Below, in pieces: positions 1 through 8,289 of a stretch of DNA of 64,000 nt; within the stretch, counting starts at the first letter, position 1, and each line of letters begins with the position of its first letter. Below the pieces are notes generated by a model. It saw only the letters and a program-made list of their open reading frames with translations. It was not told the DNA's origin and ran no database searches. The DNA lies in contig NZ_FOXS01000001.1 of assembly GCF_900115775.1 (NCBI RefSeq), forward strand, positions 1,054,001-1,118,000, in the 5' to 3' direction. Origin of the DNA: Hymenobacter arizonensis. Lineage in GTDB: Bacteria > Bacteroidota > Bacteroidia > Cytophagales > Hymenobacteraceae. The position numbers and the translations under genes are program-made.

Positions 1-294
1 GGCCTGCATATTCTCCTGCGAGGGAATCCGATTGAAAAACGACGAAACTTCGAACACTACCTGGCCGCCGCCATAAAAGGCGGTGGTAACTTCGTCGCCT
101 GCTGGGTTGTGGGCAAAAGCCCGCATAAAACCAGTGTCCAGAAAAAAGTACTCGTCGCTGATTTTACCGGCTCGCAGGAAAAAATCATTCTTCCCGACGC
201 GCAAGCTCGCAAAACTGCCGGCGATTTCCCGAGCTTGCTGCGGAGCAATGCGGCCGGTACTTTGCAGGAACTGGATTAGCTTTTCGCTCGCCAT
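1..294 (-). CDS. Crp/Fnr-family cyclic-nucleotide-binding-domain protein, C-terminus outside window
   Basis: A reading frame starts at ATG 294-292 and runs without a stop off the left edge (98 codons visible). The translation begins MASEKLIQFLQSTGRI and continues with the pattern of a cNMP-binding beta-roll: a segment like LRAGKISDEYFFLDTGFMRAF, then GGGQVVFEVSSFFNRIPS, as in Crp/Fnr-type regulators of Bacteroidota. The C-terminal helix-turn-helix would lie outside the window, so DNA binding cannot be confirmed. It is divergent from the DUF4159 gene at 472. Family assignment is from fold-level pattern; ligand and targets are unknown. Confidence 0.75.
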   Translation of the reverse strand, partial: MASEKLIQFLQSTGRIAPQQAREIAGSFASLRVGKNDFFLRAGKISDEYFFLDTGFMRAFAHNPAGDEVTTAFYGGGQVVFEVSSFFNRIPSQENMQA

Positions 295-471
295 TTTATT
301 AGGTCGTCGCAGCGGAGTTGAACCGAAACCCTGACACGAAGTAAGGGCAAGATGGCACAAATCGCCGCTTGCAACTTCCTCCAACGCGGCGAGTCTCTGC
401 GACAGGCCTGAACTTTACGGGGCAAGGCTTACTTTGTAAAAAGAGCAGGCCAGCCCTGCCATTCTGAAAAC

Positions 472-1134
472 ATGCTTAAAAACCTGCTTTTATCGGCGTT
501 CCTGCTGCTGTCCCTCACCGCTGCCGGCCCCAACTATAGCTTCAAGATTGCCAAGCTGCACTACGGTGGCGGGGGCGACTGGTATGCCAACAAAACATCC
601 TTGCCCAACCTCATTCAGTTCTGCAACCAGACGCTGAAAACCAACATTGCCCCCGAGGAGGCCACCGTGGAGCTCGACGCCCCCGAACTGCTCACCTACC
701 CCTTCATCCACATGACGGGCCACGGCAACGTGACCTTCACGGCCTCGGAGGCCAAGAACCTGCGGCGTTACCTCATTGGCGGCGGCTTCCTGCACATCGA
801 CGACAACTACGGGCTGGATAAATTCATACGCCCCGAAATGAAGAAGGTGTTTCCCGAGTTGGAGTTTGTGGAACTCCCCTTTTCCCACCCTGTCTACCAC
901 CAAAAGTTTTCCTTTCCGCGGGGCTTGCCCAAGGTGCACGAGCACGAAGGCAAACGAGCTCAGGGCTTTGGCTTGCTCTACAAGGACCGCCTGGTGTGCT
1001 TTTATAGCTACGAGTGCGACCTCGGCAACGGCTGGGAGGACATCGGCACCTACCCCGAAGACACGCCGGCCGCCCACGATGCGGCCCTGCGCATGGGCGC
1101 CAACCTGGTGGCTTATGCCCTTACTCAGAACTAA
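472..1134 (+). CDS. DUF4159 domain-containing exported protein
   Basis: A 220-residue protein with a signal peptide (residues 1 to about 18, LLLSAFLLLSL core). The remainder matches DUF4159: IAKLHYGGGGDWY near the start, then HMTGHGNVTF, a glycine turn with FLHIDDN, and a C-terminal WEDIGTYPED stretch. DUF4159 has a Rossmann-like, glutamine-amidotransferase-type fold and is common in Bacteroidota, but no reaction is established. The start at 472 is the only one that keeps the signal peptide. A TTACTTTGTA stretch about 40 nt upstream resembles a -7 element. It stands alone, divergent from the Crp/Fnr fragment. Confidence 0.85.
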   Translation: MLKNLLLSAFLLLSLTAAGPNYSFKIAKLHYGGGGDWYANKTSLPNLIQFCNQTLKTNIAPEEATVELDAPELLTYPFIHMTGHGNVTFTASEAKNLRRYLIGGGFLHIDDNYGLDKFIRPEMKKVFPELEFVELPFSHPVYHQKFSFPRGLPKVHEHEGKRAQGFGLLYKDRLVCFYSYECDLGNGWEDIGTYPEDTPAAHDAALRMGANLVAYALTQN

Positions 1135-1190
1135 AACAAGCGCTTAAGCAGCCAATAAACTATCTAGCGCCCTTTAACCACTATCCGCGG

Positions 1191-1766
1191 CTAGTACTTG
1201 CGCTGAAAGATTTCGCCAAGAATAAAAGCGGCGCGTGCGCTTTCGGGACGCGCGAGCATTTGGCGCACCGTTTCGTTTAGCGGAGAAACAGCGGGCGCAT
1301 CGGTGGGCTGCCGGTTACGTAACGCCGGGGTTTCGGACGAAGCCCGGGGCAAAGCCGCCGAACGACGAATGGGCGGACCCAAATGAGTGTGCGGGCGGGC
1401 CGTGGCCGGGGCTTCCAATGATACCTGGCGCACAGTGGTGCGCTCTTGCGAGCGCGCGGGCCGGGCAGTTTCCCGGGGCATTTTGCGGCCACCTGGCGTG
1501 CGTGGAGCCGTGGGTTGGGGCAGCGTTTCGGCGGGGCGCGGGGCGGGCACTGGCGCTTCGGTACTTGGCTCCCCGGCGTTTCGGGATTGCATCTGTTTCA
1601 GCAATTCCTGGAAAGTAGCGGTGGGGAGTTCCGGCGCCACATTGCCGGGGCGGCGGGGCCGTTCCTGGCTTTCCCGCGCGGTGTTTTCGCGCGCTTTCGC
1701 TATCAAGCGAAACACGAAAACCCCGATACCAATAAGTATCCAAAGCAGGGTGTATACCTTTTCCAT
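1191..1766 (-). CDS. Small membrane-anchored protein of unknown function
   Basis: A 191-residue protein that I do not recognise as a named family. It has an N-terminal transmembrane helix (about residues 6-23, LLWILIGIGVFVFRLI), then a long low-complexity region rich in Pro, Arg, Thr and Ala, and a short C-terminal part (VRQMLARPESARAAFILGEIF) that looks structured. This is the layout of a membrane tether with a disordered linker and a terminal binding peptide. It lies 27 nt downstream of the acyltransferase on the same strand and could be co-transcribed with it. Overlapping plus-strand frames look like GC-driven shadows. Confidence 0.7.
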   Translation of the reverse strand: MEKVYTLLWILIGIGVFVFRLIAKARENTARESQERPRRPGNVAPELPTATFQELLKQMQSRNAGEPSTEAPVPAPRPAETLPQPTAPRTPGGRKMPRETARPARSQERTTVRQVSLEAPATARPHTHLGPPIRRSAALPRASSETPALRNRQPTDAPAVSPLNETVRQMLARPESARAAFILGEIFQRKY

Positions 1767-1793
1767 AGCAGGAAGATAAGGCCGAATACGCGG

Positions 1794-2366
1794 CTAGCGC
1801 ACGCCCTTCTCCGGGAAGCGCCCGGTTTTGGTGCGGTAGTAGGCTTTGATTTTGGCTTCGTCGGCCTCGTAGTCGCCCGTTGGGTACACTGCTTCGCCAA
1901 TGCCGGCTTCTTTTTGCTTGTAGTCGAGGTAGCCCAAACGGATGGGAACGCCCGCACCCAAGGCAGCAAAATAGTAGCCCTTACGCCAGCGCGGCTGGTA
2001 GGCCCGCGTGCCCTCCGGGGTGATGAGAATCACCAACTCTTCGTATTGGTCAAACAGCTTCACCATGCCATCCACGAGGCTATTGTTCTTGCTGCGGTCT
2101 ACGGGCAGGGCGCCCACGGCCCGCACCATGCCGCCGAGCAGCCAGTGTTCGGTCCATTCTTTCTTGACAGTGAAACGCACGTCCACGTCCATCAGGTAGA
2201 AGGCGGCCCGGGCCATGATGAGGTCCCAGTTGCTGGTATGCGGGGCCGCAATCATCATGCTTTTCTTGATTTCGGGATTATGGATTTCGCCCAATTTCCA
2301 GCCGGCCACCCAGAAAACGAATTTGGCGATGTAGTACCAGGTTGTGGAAGTTTTGCGGGCGGGCAT
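1794..2366 (-). CDS. 1-acyl-sn-glycerol-3-phosphate acyltransferase-like protein (PlsC family)
   Basis: A 190-residue lysophospholipid acyltransferase. The family's catalytic H-x4-D motif is present (H43-TSNW-D48), followed by the acceptor motif EGTR (about residues 118-121) inside ITPEGTRAYQPRWRKGYYF. It is short compared with typical PlsC (about 240 residues) and belongs to the compact Bacteroidota type. The likely role is acyl transfer to lysophosphatidate or a related lipid at the inner membrane. It sits between an unknown membrane protein and a patatin-like lipase on the same strand, suggesting a small lipid-related group. Substrate specificity cannot be read from the sequence. Confidence 0.85.
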   Translation of the reverse strand: MPARKTSTTWYYIAKFVFWVAGWKLGEIHNPEIKKSMMIAAPHTSNWDLIMARAAFYLMDVDVRFTVKKEWTEHWLLGGMVRAVGALPVDRSKNNSLVDGMVKLFDQYEELVILITPEGTRAYQPRWRKGYYFAALGAGVPIRLGYLDYKQKEAGIGEAVYPTGDYEADEAKIKAYYRTKTGRFPEKGVR

Positions 2367-2466
2367 TTGGGAAGGCTAGTGGAGTAAGATGTAGGTGATG
2401 CTGCCGCTAATGAAAACGGACAGGGTACAAAGATGGCAAGTTGCGGTCAAGCTGACACGCCCAATG

Positions 2467-3231
2467 TTAAAGTAGGGCTTGAAGAGCGGCAGCCTGCCCA
2501 AGCGTGTATTGGTAGCCAATATCGAATAGCACCGCCCCGTGCTTGTAGCCCAGGGGCCGATAATTACGCAGTTCGGGGGGCTCTAACAACAGGTGGCACT
2601 GGGTTTTGCGCGAAGTGGTATTAGCGTTGATGGCCAAGTGCAGGGTCCGCTCAATCAGGCGGCGAAAGTTGGGGATATGAGCGGCGGGATTGATGGGGTT
2701 GCAGTTGACCCCCACCACCCGGATGCCGTCCTGGTTCAGCAGGGGCTCAATGGGCAGGTTGTTGAGCAAGCCGCCGTCCACGAGTTGCCGCCCCTGGTAC
2801 TCTACGGGCCGGTACACAATGGGCACGGCTGAGGAAGCCAGCAGTGGCGGCAACAACGGCCCCGTGTTAAAATAGACCGACTCCCCCGCCATCAGGTCGG
2901 TGGCGACAAGCGTGAGCGGCAGAGCCAGGTCCTCAAAATTCGCTTTGGCACCCAACTGGCGGGCTATTAGCTCCGCCACTGCATCGAGATGCAGCAAGCC
3001 AAATCGACTAAAAGCCGGCCGCGTCAGCCGAAACAGGTTGGTGCCCAGCAGCAGCTTCAGAATTTCCCGGGGCGGAAAGCCCGCCGCATAAAACACGCTG
3101 GCAATGGCACCGGAACTCACCCCAGCCAGCTGCCCCACTGGCAGCTGCAGTTCGTCGAGAGCGGCCAGCACACCCAAATGCGCAATGCCCCGCGCGCCCC
3201 CTCCCGATAAAGCCAACCCCAGTTGGGCCAT
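2467..3231 (-). CDS. Patatin-like phospholipase (RssA-type)
   Basis: A 254-residue single-domain patatin. The oxyanion motif GGGARGIAHLG is at residues 10-20, the nucleophile elbow G-V-S40-S-G at 38-42 (GxSxG), and the second dyad element DGGLLNN in the C-terminal half. It hydrolyses lipid acyl esters by a Ser-Asp dyad, as in the RssA/NTE group. No signal peptide is seen, so it is probably cytoplasmic or peripheral at the membrane. The acyltransferase lies 100 nt downstream on the same strand, which fits phospholipid remodelling. A second, much larger patatin gene occurs at 55.4-57.7 kb. Confidence 0.9.
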   Translation of the reverse strand: MAQLGLALSGGGARGIAHLGVLAALDELQLPVGQLAGVSSGAIASVFYAAGFPPREILKLLLGTNLFRLTRPAFSRFGLLHLDAVAELIARQLGAKANFEDLALPLTLVATDLMAGESVYFNTGPLLPPLLASSAVPIVYRPVEYQGRQLVDGGLLNNLPIEPLLNQDGIRVVGVNCNPINPAAHIPNFRRLIERTLHLAINANTTSRKTQCHLLLEPPELRNYRPLGYKHGAVLFDIGYQYTLGQAAALQALL

Positions 3232-3349
3232 GGTGTTTGTTTTTGATGAATAACCCCTCAGGAAGTGCTTCGTGCCAATATCGCAACAATACTAACCGGA
3301 CGCTTCGCTGAACGATACGCAAAACCAGTCTCAGCAACTACGGACTGGC

Positions 3350-4198
3350 TTACAAATCGGCCAGGCGCAGGGTTTCGCCCAAGCGCACGCCCTTCTCCGT
3401 GTGCTGCACCGTGCAGGCTTCGTTGATAGGGTCGTGCTCGAGCAGCAGTACCCAGTTTTCATCGGCGGCCCGGCGCAACACAGCTTCTTTTTCGCTCAAT
3501 GTAATGAGCGGGCGCATGTCATATCCCATCACATAAGGCAGCGGAATGTGGCCTACGCTGGGCAGCAAATCGGCCATGAAAGCCAGCGTGCGGCCTTTGT
3601 ACTCCATCACGGGCACCATCATTTTTTCGGTATGACCATCGGCCATGATGATTTCGCGGAATTGCGGCAACGCCGCGGGAACGCCAGCTTGAACGTCCAC
3701 AAACTTCAACTGCCCGCTTTCCTGAATCGGCAGGATATTTTCTTTCAAAAAACTAGCCTTTTCGCGAGGGTTGGGCGTCACGGCCCAGTCCCAGTGTACC
3801 TCATTGCTCCAATAAGTGGCATTGGGGAAGGCCAATTGCAGGGTCCCATTGGGTTGGCGCAGTACCGAACCGCCGCAGTGGTCGAAGTGCAAGTGCGTCA
3901 GAAAAACATCGCTAATGTCGGTGCTTGTGAAGCCCAGCTTGCGCAATGACTTTTCCAGCGTGTCGTCGCCGTGCAGGTAAAAATGTCCCCGAAACTTCTC
4001 GTCCTGTTTATCGCCGATGCCGTTGTCGATAAGCAGCAGCCGGCTACCGTCTTCTATCAACAGGCAGCGCATGGCCCAAGTACACATGTTATTCGCATCG
4101 GGCGGGTTGAGCTTCTGCCACATGCTCTTGGGCACCACACCAAACATGGCGCCGCCATCAAGTTTAAACAAGCCGGTGTCGAGGGTATGGATTTTCAT
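3350..4198 (-). CDS. MBL-fold metallo-hydrolase
   Basis: A 282-residue metallo-beta-lactamase-fold enzyme. The zinc motif H102-L-H104-F-D106-H107 is intact, and later ADGHTEKMMVP and LLLEHDP supply further candidate metal ligands. The N-terminus (LDTGLFKLDGGAMFGVVP) resembles the lactonase-like group of MBL hydrolases, so a lactone or ester substrate is possible but not shown. The start ATG at 4198 lies 10 nt from an AT-rich inverted repeat separating it from accA. It is probably transcribed in the same direction as accA, which lies upstream. Confidence 0.88.
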   Translation of the reverse strand: MKIHTLDTGLFKLDGGAMFGVVPKSMWQKLNPPDANNMCTWAMRCLLIEDGSRLLLIDNGIGDKQDEKFRGHFYLHGDDTLEKSLRKLGFTSTDISDVFLTHLHFDHCGGSVLRQPNGTLQLAFPNATYWSNEVHWDWAVTPNPREKASFLKENILPIQESGQLKFVDVQAGVPAALPQFREIIMADGHTEKMMVPVMEYKGRTLAFMADLLPSVGHIPLPYVMGYDMRPLITLSEKEAVLRRAADENWVLLLEHDPINEACTVQHTEKGVRLGETLRLADL

Positions 4199-4207
4199 TT
4201 AACAGTT

Positions 4208-4307
4208 GTCATTTAACATTTAACAATGGACTTAAAAGCAATTATTCATTCCTCGCAAGCCGCAGATAAAGTGCTTGTTAAATGGTAATTGTTAATTGAT
4301 AAATGAC
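4208..4307. repeat. AT-rich imperfect inverted repeat filling the accA-MBL spacer
   Basis: The 19-nt arms at 4208-4226 and 4289-4307 are complementary at 16 of 19 positions by my reading (GTCATTTAACATTTAACAA against TTGTTAATTGATAAATGAC). They enclose about 60 nt. The stretch is much more AT-rich than its surroundings, and the right arm touches the accA stop codon. It could end or attenuate accA transcription or be a decayed mobile repeat. No U-tract typical of a terminator follows the hairpin. Confidence 0.5.
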
Positions 4308-5254
4308 TACTCCACCACTACGCCCATGGCCGAGAATTTGTCAATGCGCTGGCTGATGCGCTCAGTTGCTGGAATAGCAGCTAACTCCTTCAGCGTTTTC
4401 AGCAGCGTGTTCTTCAACGTATCAATCATTTGCTCGGGCGCCGTGTGAGCTCCACCAAGGGGCTCCTTCACGATGCCATCCACCAGGCCAGCTTTCTGCA
4501 TGTCGATGGCCGTGAGCTTCAACGCCTCCGCGGCTTGCTCCTTATAATCCCAGGAACGCCACAGAATGCTGCTGCACGACTCCGGCGAAATCACCGAATA
4601 CCAGGTGTTTTCCAGCATCAGCACCCGGTCGCCAATGGCAATGCCCAAGGCCCCGCCCGAGGCGCCCTCGCCAATGATGACGCAAATGACCGGCACCTTC
4701 AGCATAAACATTTCCTTGAGGTTGCGGGCAATGGCCTCGCCCTGTCCCCGCTCTTCGGCCTCCAGGCCGGGGAAGGCACCGGGCGTGTCGATGAGTGTGA
4801 CGACGGGCACGTTGAATTTCTCGGCCAGCTTCATCAGGCGCAGGGCCTTGCGGTAGCCTTCGGGGTTAGGCATGCCAAAATTGCGATACTGACGCTGCTT
4901 GGTGTTGTGGCCCTTCTGCTGCCCGATGAACATGACCGTCTGGCCATCAATCTCACCAAAGCCACCGACCATGGCTTTGTCGTCGCCCACGGTGCGGTCG
5001 CCGTGCAACTCGACAAACTTGCTGGCCATGCCTTCGATGTAATCCAGGGTGTACGGCCGTTCGGGGTGACGCGAGAGCTGCACGCGCTGCCAGCGGGTGA
5101 GGTTGGCGTAAGTTTCTTTTTTGAGCGCTTTGATTTTGGCTTGCAGGGCCACCACGGCCTCGGACACATCGACGTCACTCTCCTCGGCCAGCTTTTGCAT
5201 TTCGAGGAGTTTGCCTTCGAGGGCAGCAATGGGTTGTTCAAAATCGAGGAGCAT
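4307..5254 (-). CDS. accA: Acetyl-CoA carboxylase carboxyltransferase, alpha subunit
   Basis: A 315-residue protein, full length for AccA. It starts with the helical N-terminal region ([20 protein letters not shown]) and contains the carboxyltransferase signatures [34 protein letters not shown] and [11 protein letters not shown]. It transfers the carboxyl group from biotin carrier protein to acetyl-CoA to give malonyl-CoA, the committed step of fatty-acid synthesis, as the AccA2-AccD2 complex in the cytoplasm. accD and accBC are not in this window. It is followed by the MBL hydrolase gene after an inverted-repeat spacer. Confidence 0.97.
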   Translation of the reverse strand: MLLDFEQPIAALEGKLLEMQKLAEESDVDVSEAVVALQAKIKALKKETYANLTRWQRVQLSRHPERPYTLDYIEGMASKFVELHGDRTVGDDKAMVGGFGEIDGQTVMFIGQQKGHNTKQRQYRNFGMPNPEGYRKALRLMKLAEKFNVPVVTLIDTPGAFPGLEAEERGQGEAIARNLKEMFMLKVPVICVIIGEGASGGALGIAIGDRVLMLENTWYSVISPESCSSILWRSWDYKEQAAEALKLTAIDMQKAGLVDGIVKEPLGGAHTAPEQMIDTLKNTLLKTLKELAAIPATERISQRIDKFSAMGVVVE

Positions 5255-5485
5255 GGACTACAGAATATTTTCGGATGGAAAGACGGAGGAATAGCACGAC
5301 AAACAGACGATGCCGACTGGGAGAAGCACGAATCTAGGCCCTCCCCGCCAGAAAAGGTCCTTCGCCGGGCGGATGGCAAAGGTAAAACATCCATCGCAGC
5401 GGCAACCCACAAAAATTAATGAGCCTGAAAAACAACGAACAACCTTTCCCAAGCACCCATTTTGAGAAAAACTTTGCCCCCAGGC

Positions 5486-5517
5486 TTGCAGGCCGTTGTT
5501 TTTATCCCCTACCTTTG
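5486..5517 (+). promoter_or_regulatory. Candidate promoter of tRNA-Asp
   Basis: TACCTTTG at 5510-5517 is a perfect TAnnTTTG, the -7 element of Bacteroidota housekeeping promoters. TTG at 5486-5488, 21 nt upstream of the TA, fits the -33 element. Transcription would start near 5520-5525, about 40 nt before the tRNA. Apart from this, the 308-nt gap between accA and the tRNA contains nothing I can support as coding. Confidence 0.6.
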
Positions 5518-5562
5518 TAACACCAAAACGGAAAAACACACGGTTTTTCTACTGAGGCAAAC

Positions 5563-5639
5563 GGTTTGGTAGTTCAGTTGGTTAGAATGCCGCCCTGTCA
5601 CGGCGGAGGTCGCGGGTTCGAGTCCCGTCCAGACCGCCA
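5563..5639 (+). tRNA. tRNA-Asp (anticodon GTC), CCA encoded
   Basis: A complete cloverleaf can be drawn. The acceptor stem GGTTTGG pairs with CCAGACC, the D-loop contains AGTTCAGTTGG, the anticodon loop CTGTCAC has GTC at 5597-5599, and the T-loop is GGTTCGAGTCC. G is the discriminator base and CCA is encoded (5637-5639). It reads GAC and GAU codons. It is monocistronic, with its own promoter and a strong terminator. Confidence 0.97.
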
Positions 5640-5648
5640 GTTTGCAAG

Positions 5649-5685
5649 AAAAGGCCCTGTAAGTATCTCACTTACAGGGCCTTTT
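5649..5685 (+). terminator. Rho-independent terminator of tRNA-Asp
   Basis: A 16-nt perfect stem (AAAAGGCCCTGTAAGT, then the loop ATCTC, then its complement) ends in TTTT at 5682-5685, 10 nt after the CCA end. The A/T flanks make it potentially bidirectional. Confidence 0.9.
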
Positions 5686-5689
5686 CCAT

Positions 5690-6414
5690 TTATCGAATCT
5701 TTAGGGGACAGCTCAGGGGACAGATTTGAAGTCTAGTGTTGTCCTGCATTGAGCGGGAACACCCCGGGTGCGGGGCCTTTCCCAAGCTAACCAATAATTG
5801 CTGTCCCCGCTCGCGCCTCGCCAGGGCACAAATTATCATTCGCTACTAGAAGCGAGTCTTTTCTTTAGTAGAATTGGAAGGTGGGCAACGCCATTGAAAC
5901 TGCCGACAGCAAACTTGGTGAGGCGCCCGAGGTGGTGTTCGCGAACCTACCGACCACTCGAGGCAAGACCATGCTGTCGCCCGATGTCGACCTGGAATAA
6001 GCTTCTCTCTTTTCAACTCTGAGTGTATCTACTCATAGCACTTACGGCCTGTCAAACTCGATTCAAGTGGCGCATAAAACGCGCCATCAGGCTTCGCAAC
6101 AGTGCCGACAAAAAGGACCGCGCTACACCCAGCAACTGGCCAATGCCATCGGTGCAGCTTAGGACGCGGCCAAGTAGATGAAGGTACTTAACTCGCGGCT
6201 ACAACGCGGCCGTGAACACCCACAGCCTGCTTACGCAGGCATCCACGCCAACAGCGGGCAGGAGGTGTAAGGGGCCAACCCCGCGAATGGAGTATTTCGT
6301 AACTGAGCCAGCAAACATCGGCGAACGGGCTTACACTTTTTTGCAAAAGCTGCCTAATCTTTGTTCGCTTGATTGGCCCCGTTGAGCCAGCGCGAACGGC
6401 TTCGCTAAAAATCG
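5690..6414. other. Gene-poor region downstream of tRNA-Asp with possible decayed coding fragments
   Basis: No intact gene is seen in about 725 nt. Two stretches look like worn coding sequence. 5881-6000 reads open from GTG to TAA for 39 codons (VGNAIETADSKLGEAPEVVF and on) but is preceded in frame by two TAG codons. 6115-6270 gives QQLANAIGAA, then TAG, DAAK, then TAG, MKVLNSRL, where two single-base changes would restore the frame. Neither fragment is recognised. The position just after a tRNA 3' end is a common integration site, so this may be the scar of a lost island. No integrase or direct repeat of the tRNA end was found here. Confidence 0.4.
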
Positions 6415-7008
6415 ATGCTATCAGAAACCTTTGATTACCCGGACGCGGAACTCCTGCTCCTGCTCCAGCAGGGCCAGGAGCAGGCGTTTGCGGCGGTGTT
6501 CAGGCGCTACCATGTTGAGCTGTTTCGGTTTGCACTGAAGTATGTGCAGCTGCCGGCGCTGGCCGAGGACCTCGTGCAGGACGTGCTGCTCTACCTCTGG
6601 GAGCGGCGCCGGGAGCTGGCCATTACCGCTTCGCTCAAGAGTTACCTATACGCGGCCGTGAAGCACCGCGCGCTGGACTACCTGAAAAGCCAATACGCCC
6701 GGCAAGTGCCCGAGAGCGAACTGCCCGAGTACTTAGCCACGCCTACCCAGGCCGATACGCACCTGCAAGCACAAGAGCTGACCGAAGCCATTGGCCAGGC
6801 CGTGGACGAGCTGCCCGAAAAGTGCCGGCTTATTTTCAGGCTCAGCCGCAACGCGGAGCTCAGCTATCAGGAAATTGCCACGCAGCTCGGGCTTTCGGTG
6901 AAAACTGTGGAAGCCCAGATGGGGATTGCCTTGCGAAAGCTCCGCACCCGGCTACAGGGCTATGAAATGCTGATAATCTGGGGATTGATAGTACCACTTC
7001 TGGGGTAA
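6415..7008 (+). CDS. ECF RNA polymerase sigma factor, FecI-like
   Basis: A 197-residue sigma-70 factor with only regions 2 and 4. Region 2 is FRRYHVELFRFALKYVQ with EDLVQDVLLYLWERR; region 4 is LPEKCRLIFRL followed by the helix-turn-helix SYQEIATQLGLSVKTVEAQ. The C-terminus carries an unusual hydrophobic tail (MLIIWGLIVPLLG). It is followed by a FecR-like anti-sigma factor and an STN-type TonB receptor. In such systems ligand binding at the outer membrane releases the sigma factor to transcribe the receptor genes. The target promoter was not identified. Confidence 0.93.
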   Translation: MLSETFDYPDAELLLLLQQGQEQAFAAVFRRYHVELFRFALKYVQLPALAEDLVQDVLLYLWERRRELAITASLKSYLYAAVKHRALDYLKSQYARQVPESELPEYLATPTQADTHLQAQELTEAIGQAVDELPEKCRLIFRLSRNAELSYQEIATQLGLSVKTVEAQMGIALRKLRTRLQGYEMLIIWGLIVPLLG

Positions 7009-7219
7009 AAGCCAGGCCAGTGAAGCCACGCCTGCCTCAAAGGGCTATGCTCAACTAATTTTTTTTGGAGTGTCTTTAGGGGTAACAGCTGCTTTTGTCG
7101 CCTTAGCTATAGAACCCGGAGTAAAGGTGCTTTAACCCGCTACTTGCTAAAGCTGCCGCACTTCTCGCCTCCTTCCGATTCATCCGCTTTAAACTTACTC
7201 CCTTAGCCACCCCGCACGC

Positions 7220-8257
7220 ATGAACACCGAGGCCGACTGGGACTTGCTGACCAAATACCTGGCGGGCGAATGCACCGCTGCCGAGCAGCAGCAGGTGCAG
7301 GCCTGGCGGCAGGCCGACGCCCGCAATCATCGCCTGTTCGAGCACTTGGAACGGGTGTGGGCGCAGTCGCCCCAAGATTTCTCCCAGGCCCAGCCCGATT
7401 CGGAAGCGTTGTGGCAGCGCGTGCAGGTCGGCATGCGCCGCGAAAGCCCGTTTGTGGGCGTGCACGTCAACCGCGAGATAACGCCCGAGCTGGCGCCGGC
7501 CCTCCGGCCGCAATGGCAGCAATGGGGCTTGCGCATTGCCGCTTCGGTGCTGCTCACCCTGGGCGTGGGTACGGGGGCCTACTACTGGCAGCAACAGCCC
7601 ACGCTGGTAACGCAGCAGACTCAAGGCCAGCAGCAAAAAACCCTCACCTTGCCCGATGGCACCCGGGTCTGGCTGAACGAAGGCAGCAAACTCTCCTACC
7701 CCACTGCCTTTGCCGAAGAGCGCCGCGAAGTGACATTAGAGGGCGAGGCCTATTTTGAAGTGGTGCACCTGCAGCAGCACCAGCCGTTCGTCATCAAGGC
7801 CAACGGCACCGAAACCACGGTGCTGGGTACCTCCTTCAACGTAACGGCCCCTGCGGCGAAGGGCGTGCAGGTGAGCGTGGTAACGGGCCGCGTGAAGCTG
7901 GCTCGCCCCGGCCAGACCGGCCAGGAAGTGCTGCTCACCAAAGGCTGGACGGGGGCGTACGACCCGGCCATCCAGCAGGTGCGGCGTGACTCGACCAGCG
8001 ACCTGAATTTCCTGGCCTGGAAAACCGGCGTGCTCACCTTCCGCAACGCGCCGGTGCAGGAAGTAGTGGCCACCCTGGCCCGGCACTACCACCGCGACCT
8101 GCGCCTGCAGGCTCCGGCGCTAGGCGCCTGCCACTTCACGGGAACCTTTGAGCGCCAGCCACTCGACAAAGTGCTGCAAACCCTGGCCCTCACCTTCGAT
8201 ACCAAGGCCGTTTCCCAACCTGGATTTACTACCCTTGAAGGCGGCGGCTGCCAGTAG
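7220..8257 (+). CDS. FecR-family anti-sigma factor
   Basis: A 345-residue inner-membrane anti-sigma factor. Residues 1-60 form the cytoplasmic sigma-binding region (DLLTKYLAGECTAAEQQQVQAW). One transmembrane helix lies at about 96-115 (RIAASVLLTLGVGTGAYYW). The periplasmic FecR domain follows, with LPDGTRVWLNEGSKLSYP and VLGTSFNV, and then a C-terminal DUF4974/STN-interacting part (FRNAPVQEVVATLARHYH). It holds the ECF sigma factor encoded 211 nt upstream and receives the signal from the receptor encoded 32 nt downstream. Confidence 0.93.
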   Translation: MNTEADWDLLTKYLAGECTAAEQQQVQAWRQADARNHRLFEHLERVWAQSPQDFSQAQPDSEALWQRVQVGMRRESPFVGVHVNREITPELAPALRPQWQQWGLRIAASVLLTLGVGTGAYYWQQQPTLVTQQTQGQQQKTLTLPDGTRVWLNEGSKLSYPTAFAEERREVTLEGEAYFEVVHLQQHQPFVIKANGTETTVLGTSFNVTAPAAKGVQVSVVTGRVKLARPGQTGQEVLLTKGWTGAYDPAIQQVRRDSTSDLNFLAWKTGVLTFRNAPVQEVVATLARHYHRDLRLQAPALGACHFTGTFERQPLDKVLQTLALTFDTKAVSQPGFTTLEGGGCQ

Positions 8258-8289
8258 CGCCAGCGTCGTCACTAAACTTATAACATCAA

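Noticed and set aside
5798..6022. Plus-strand 74-residue open frame after tRNA-Asp
   Set aside because: Composition is unlike the coding regions and it overlaps a better, though broken, frame; I describe the region as decayed instead.
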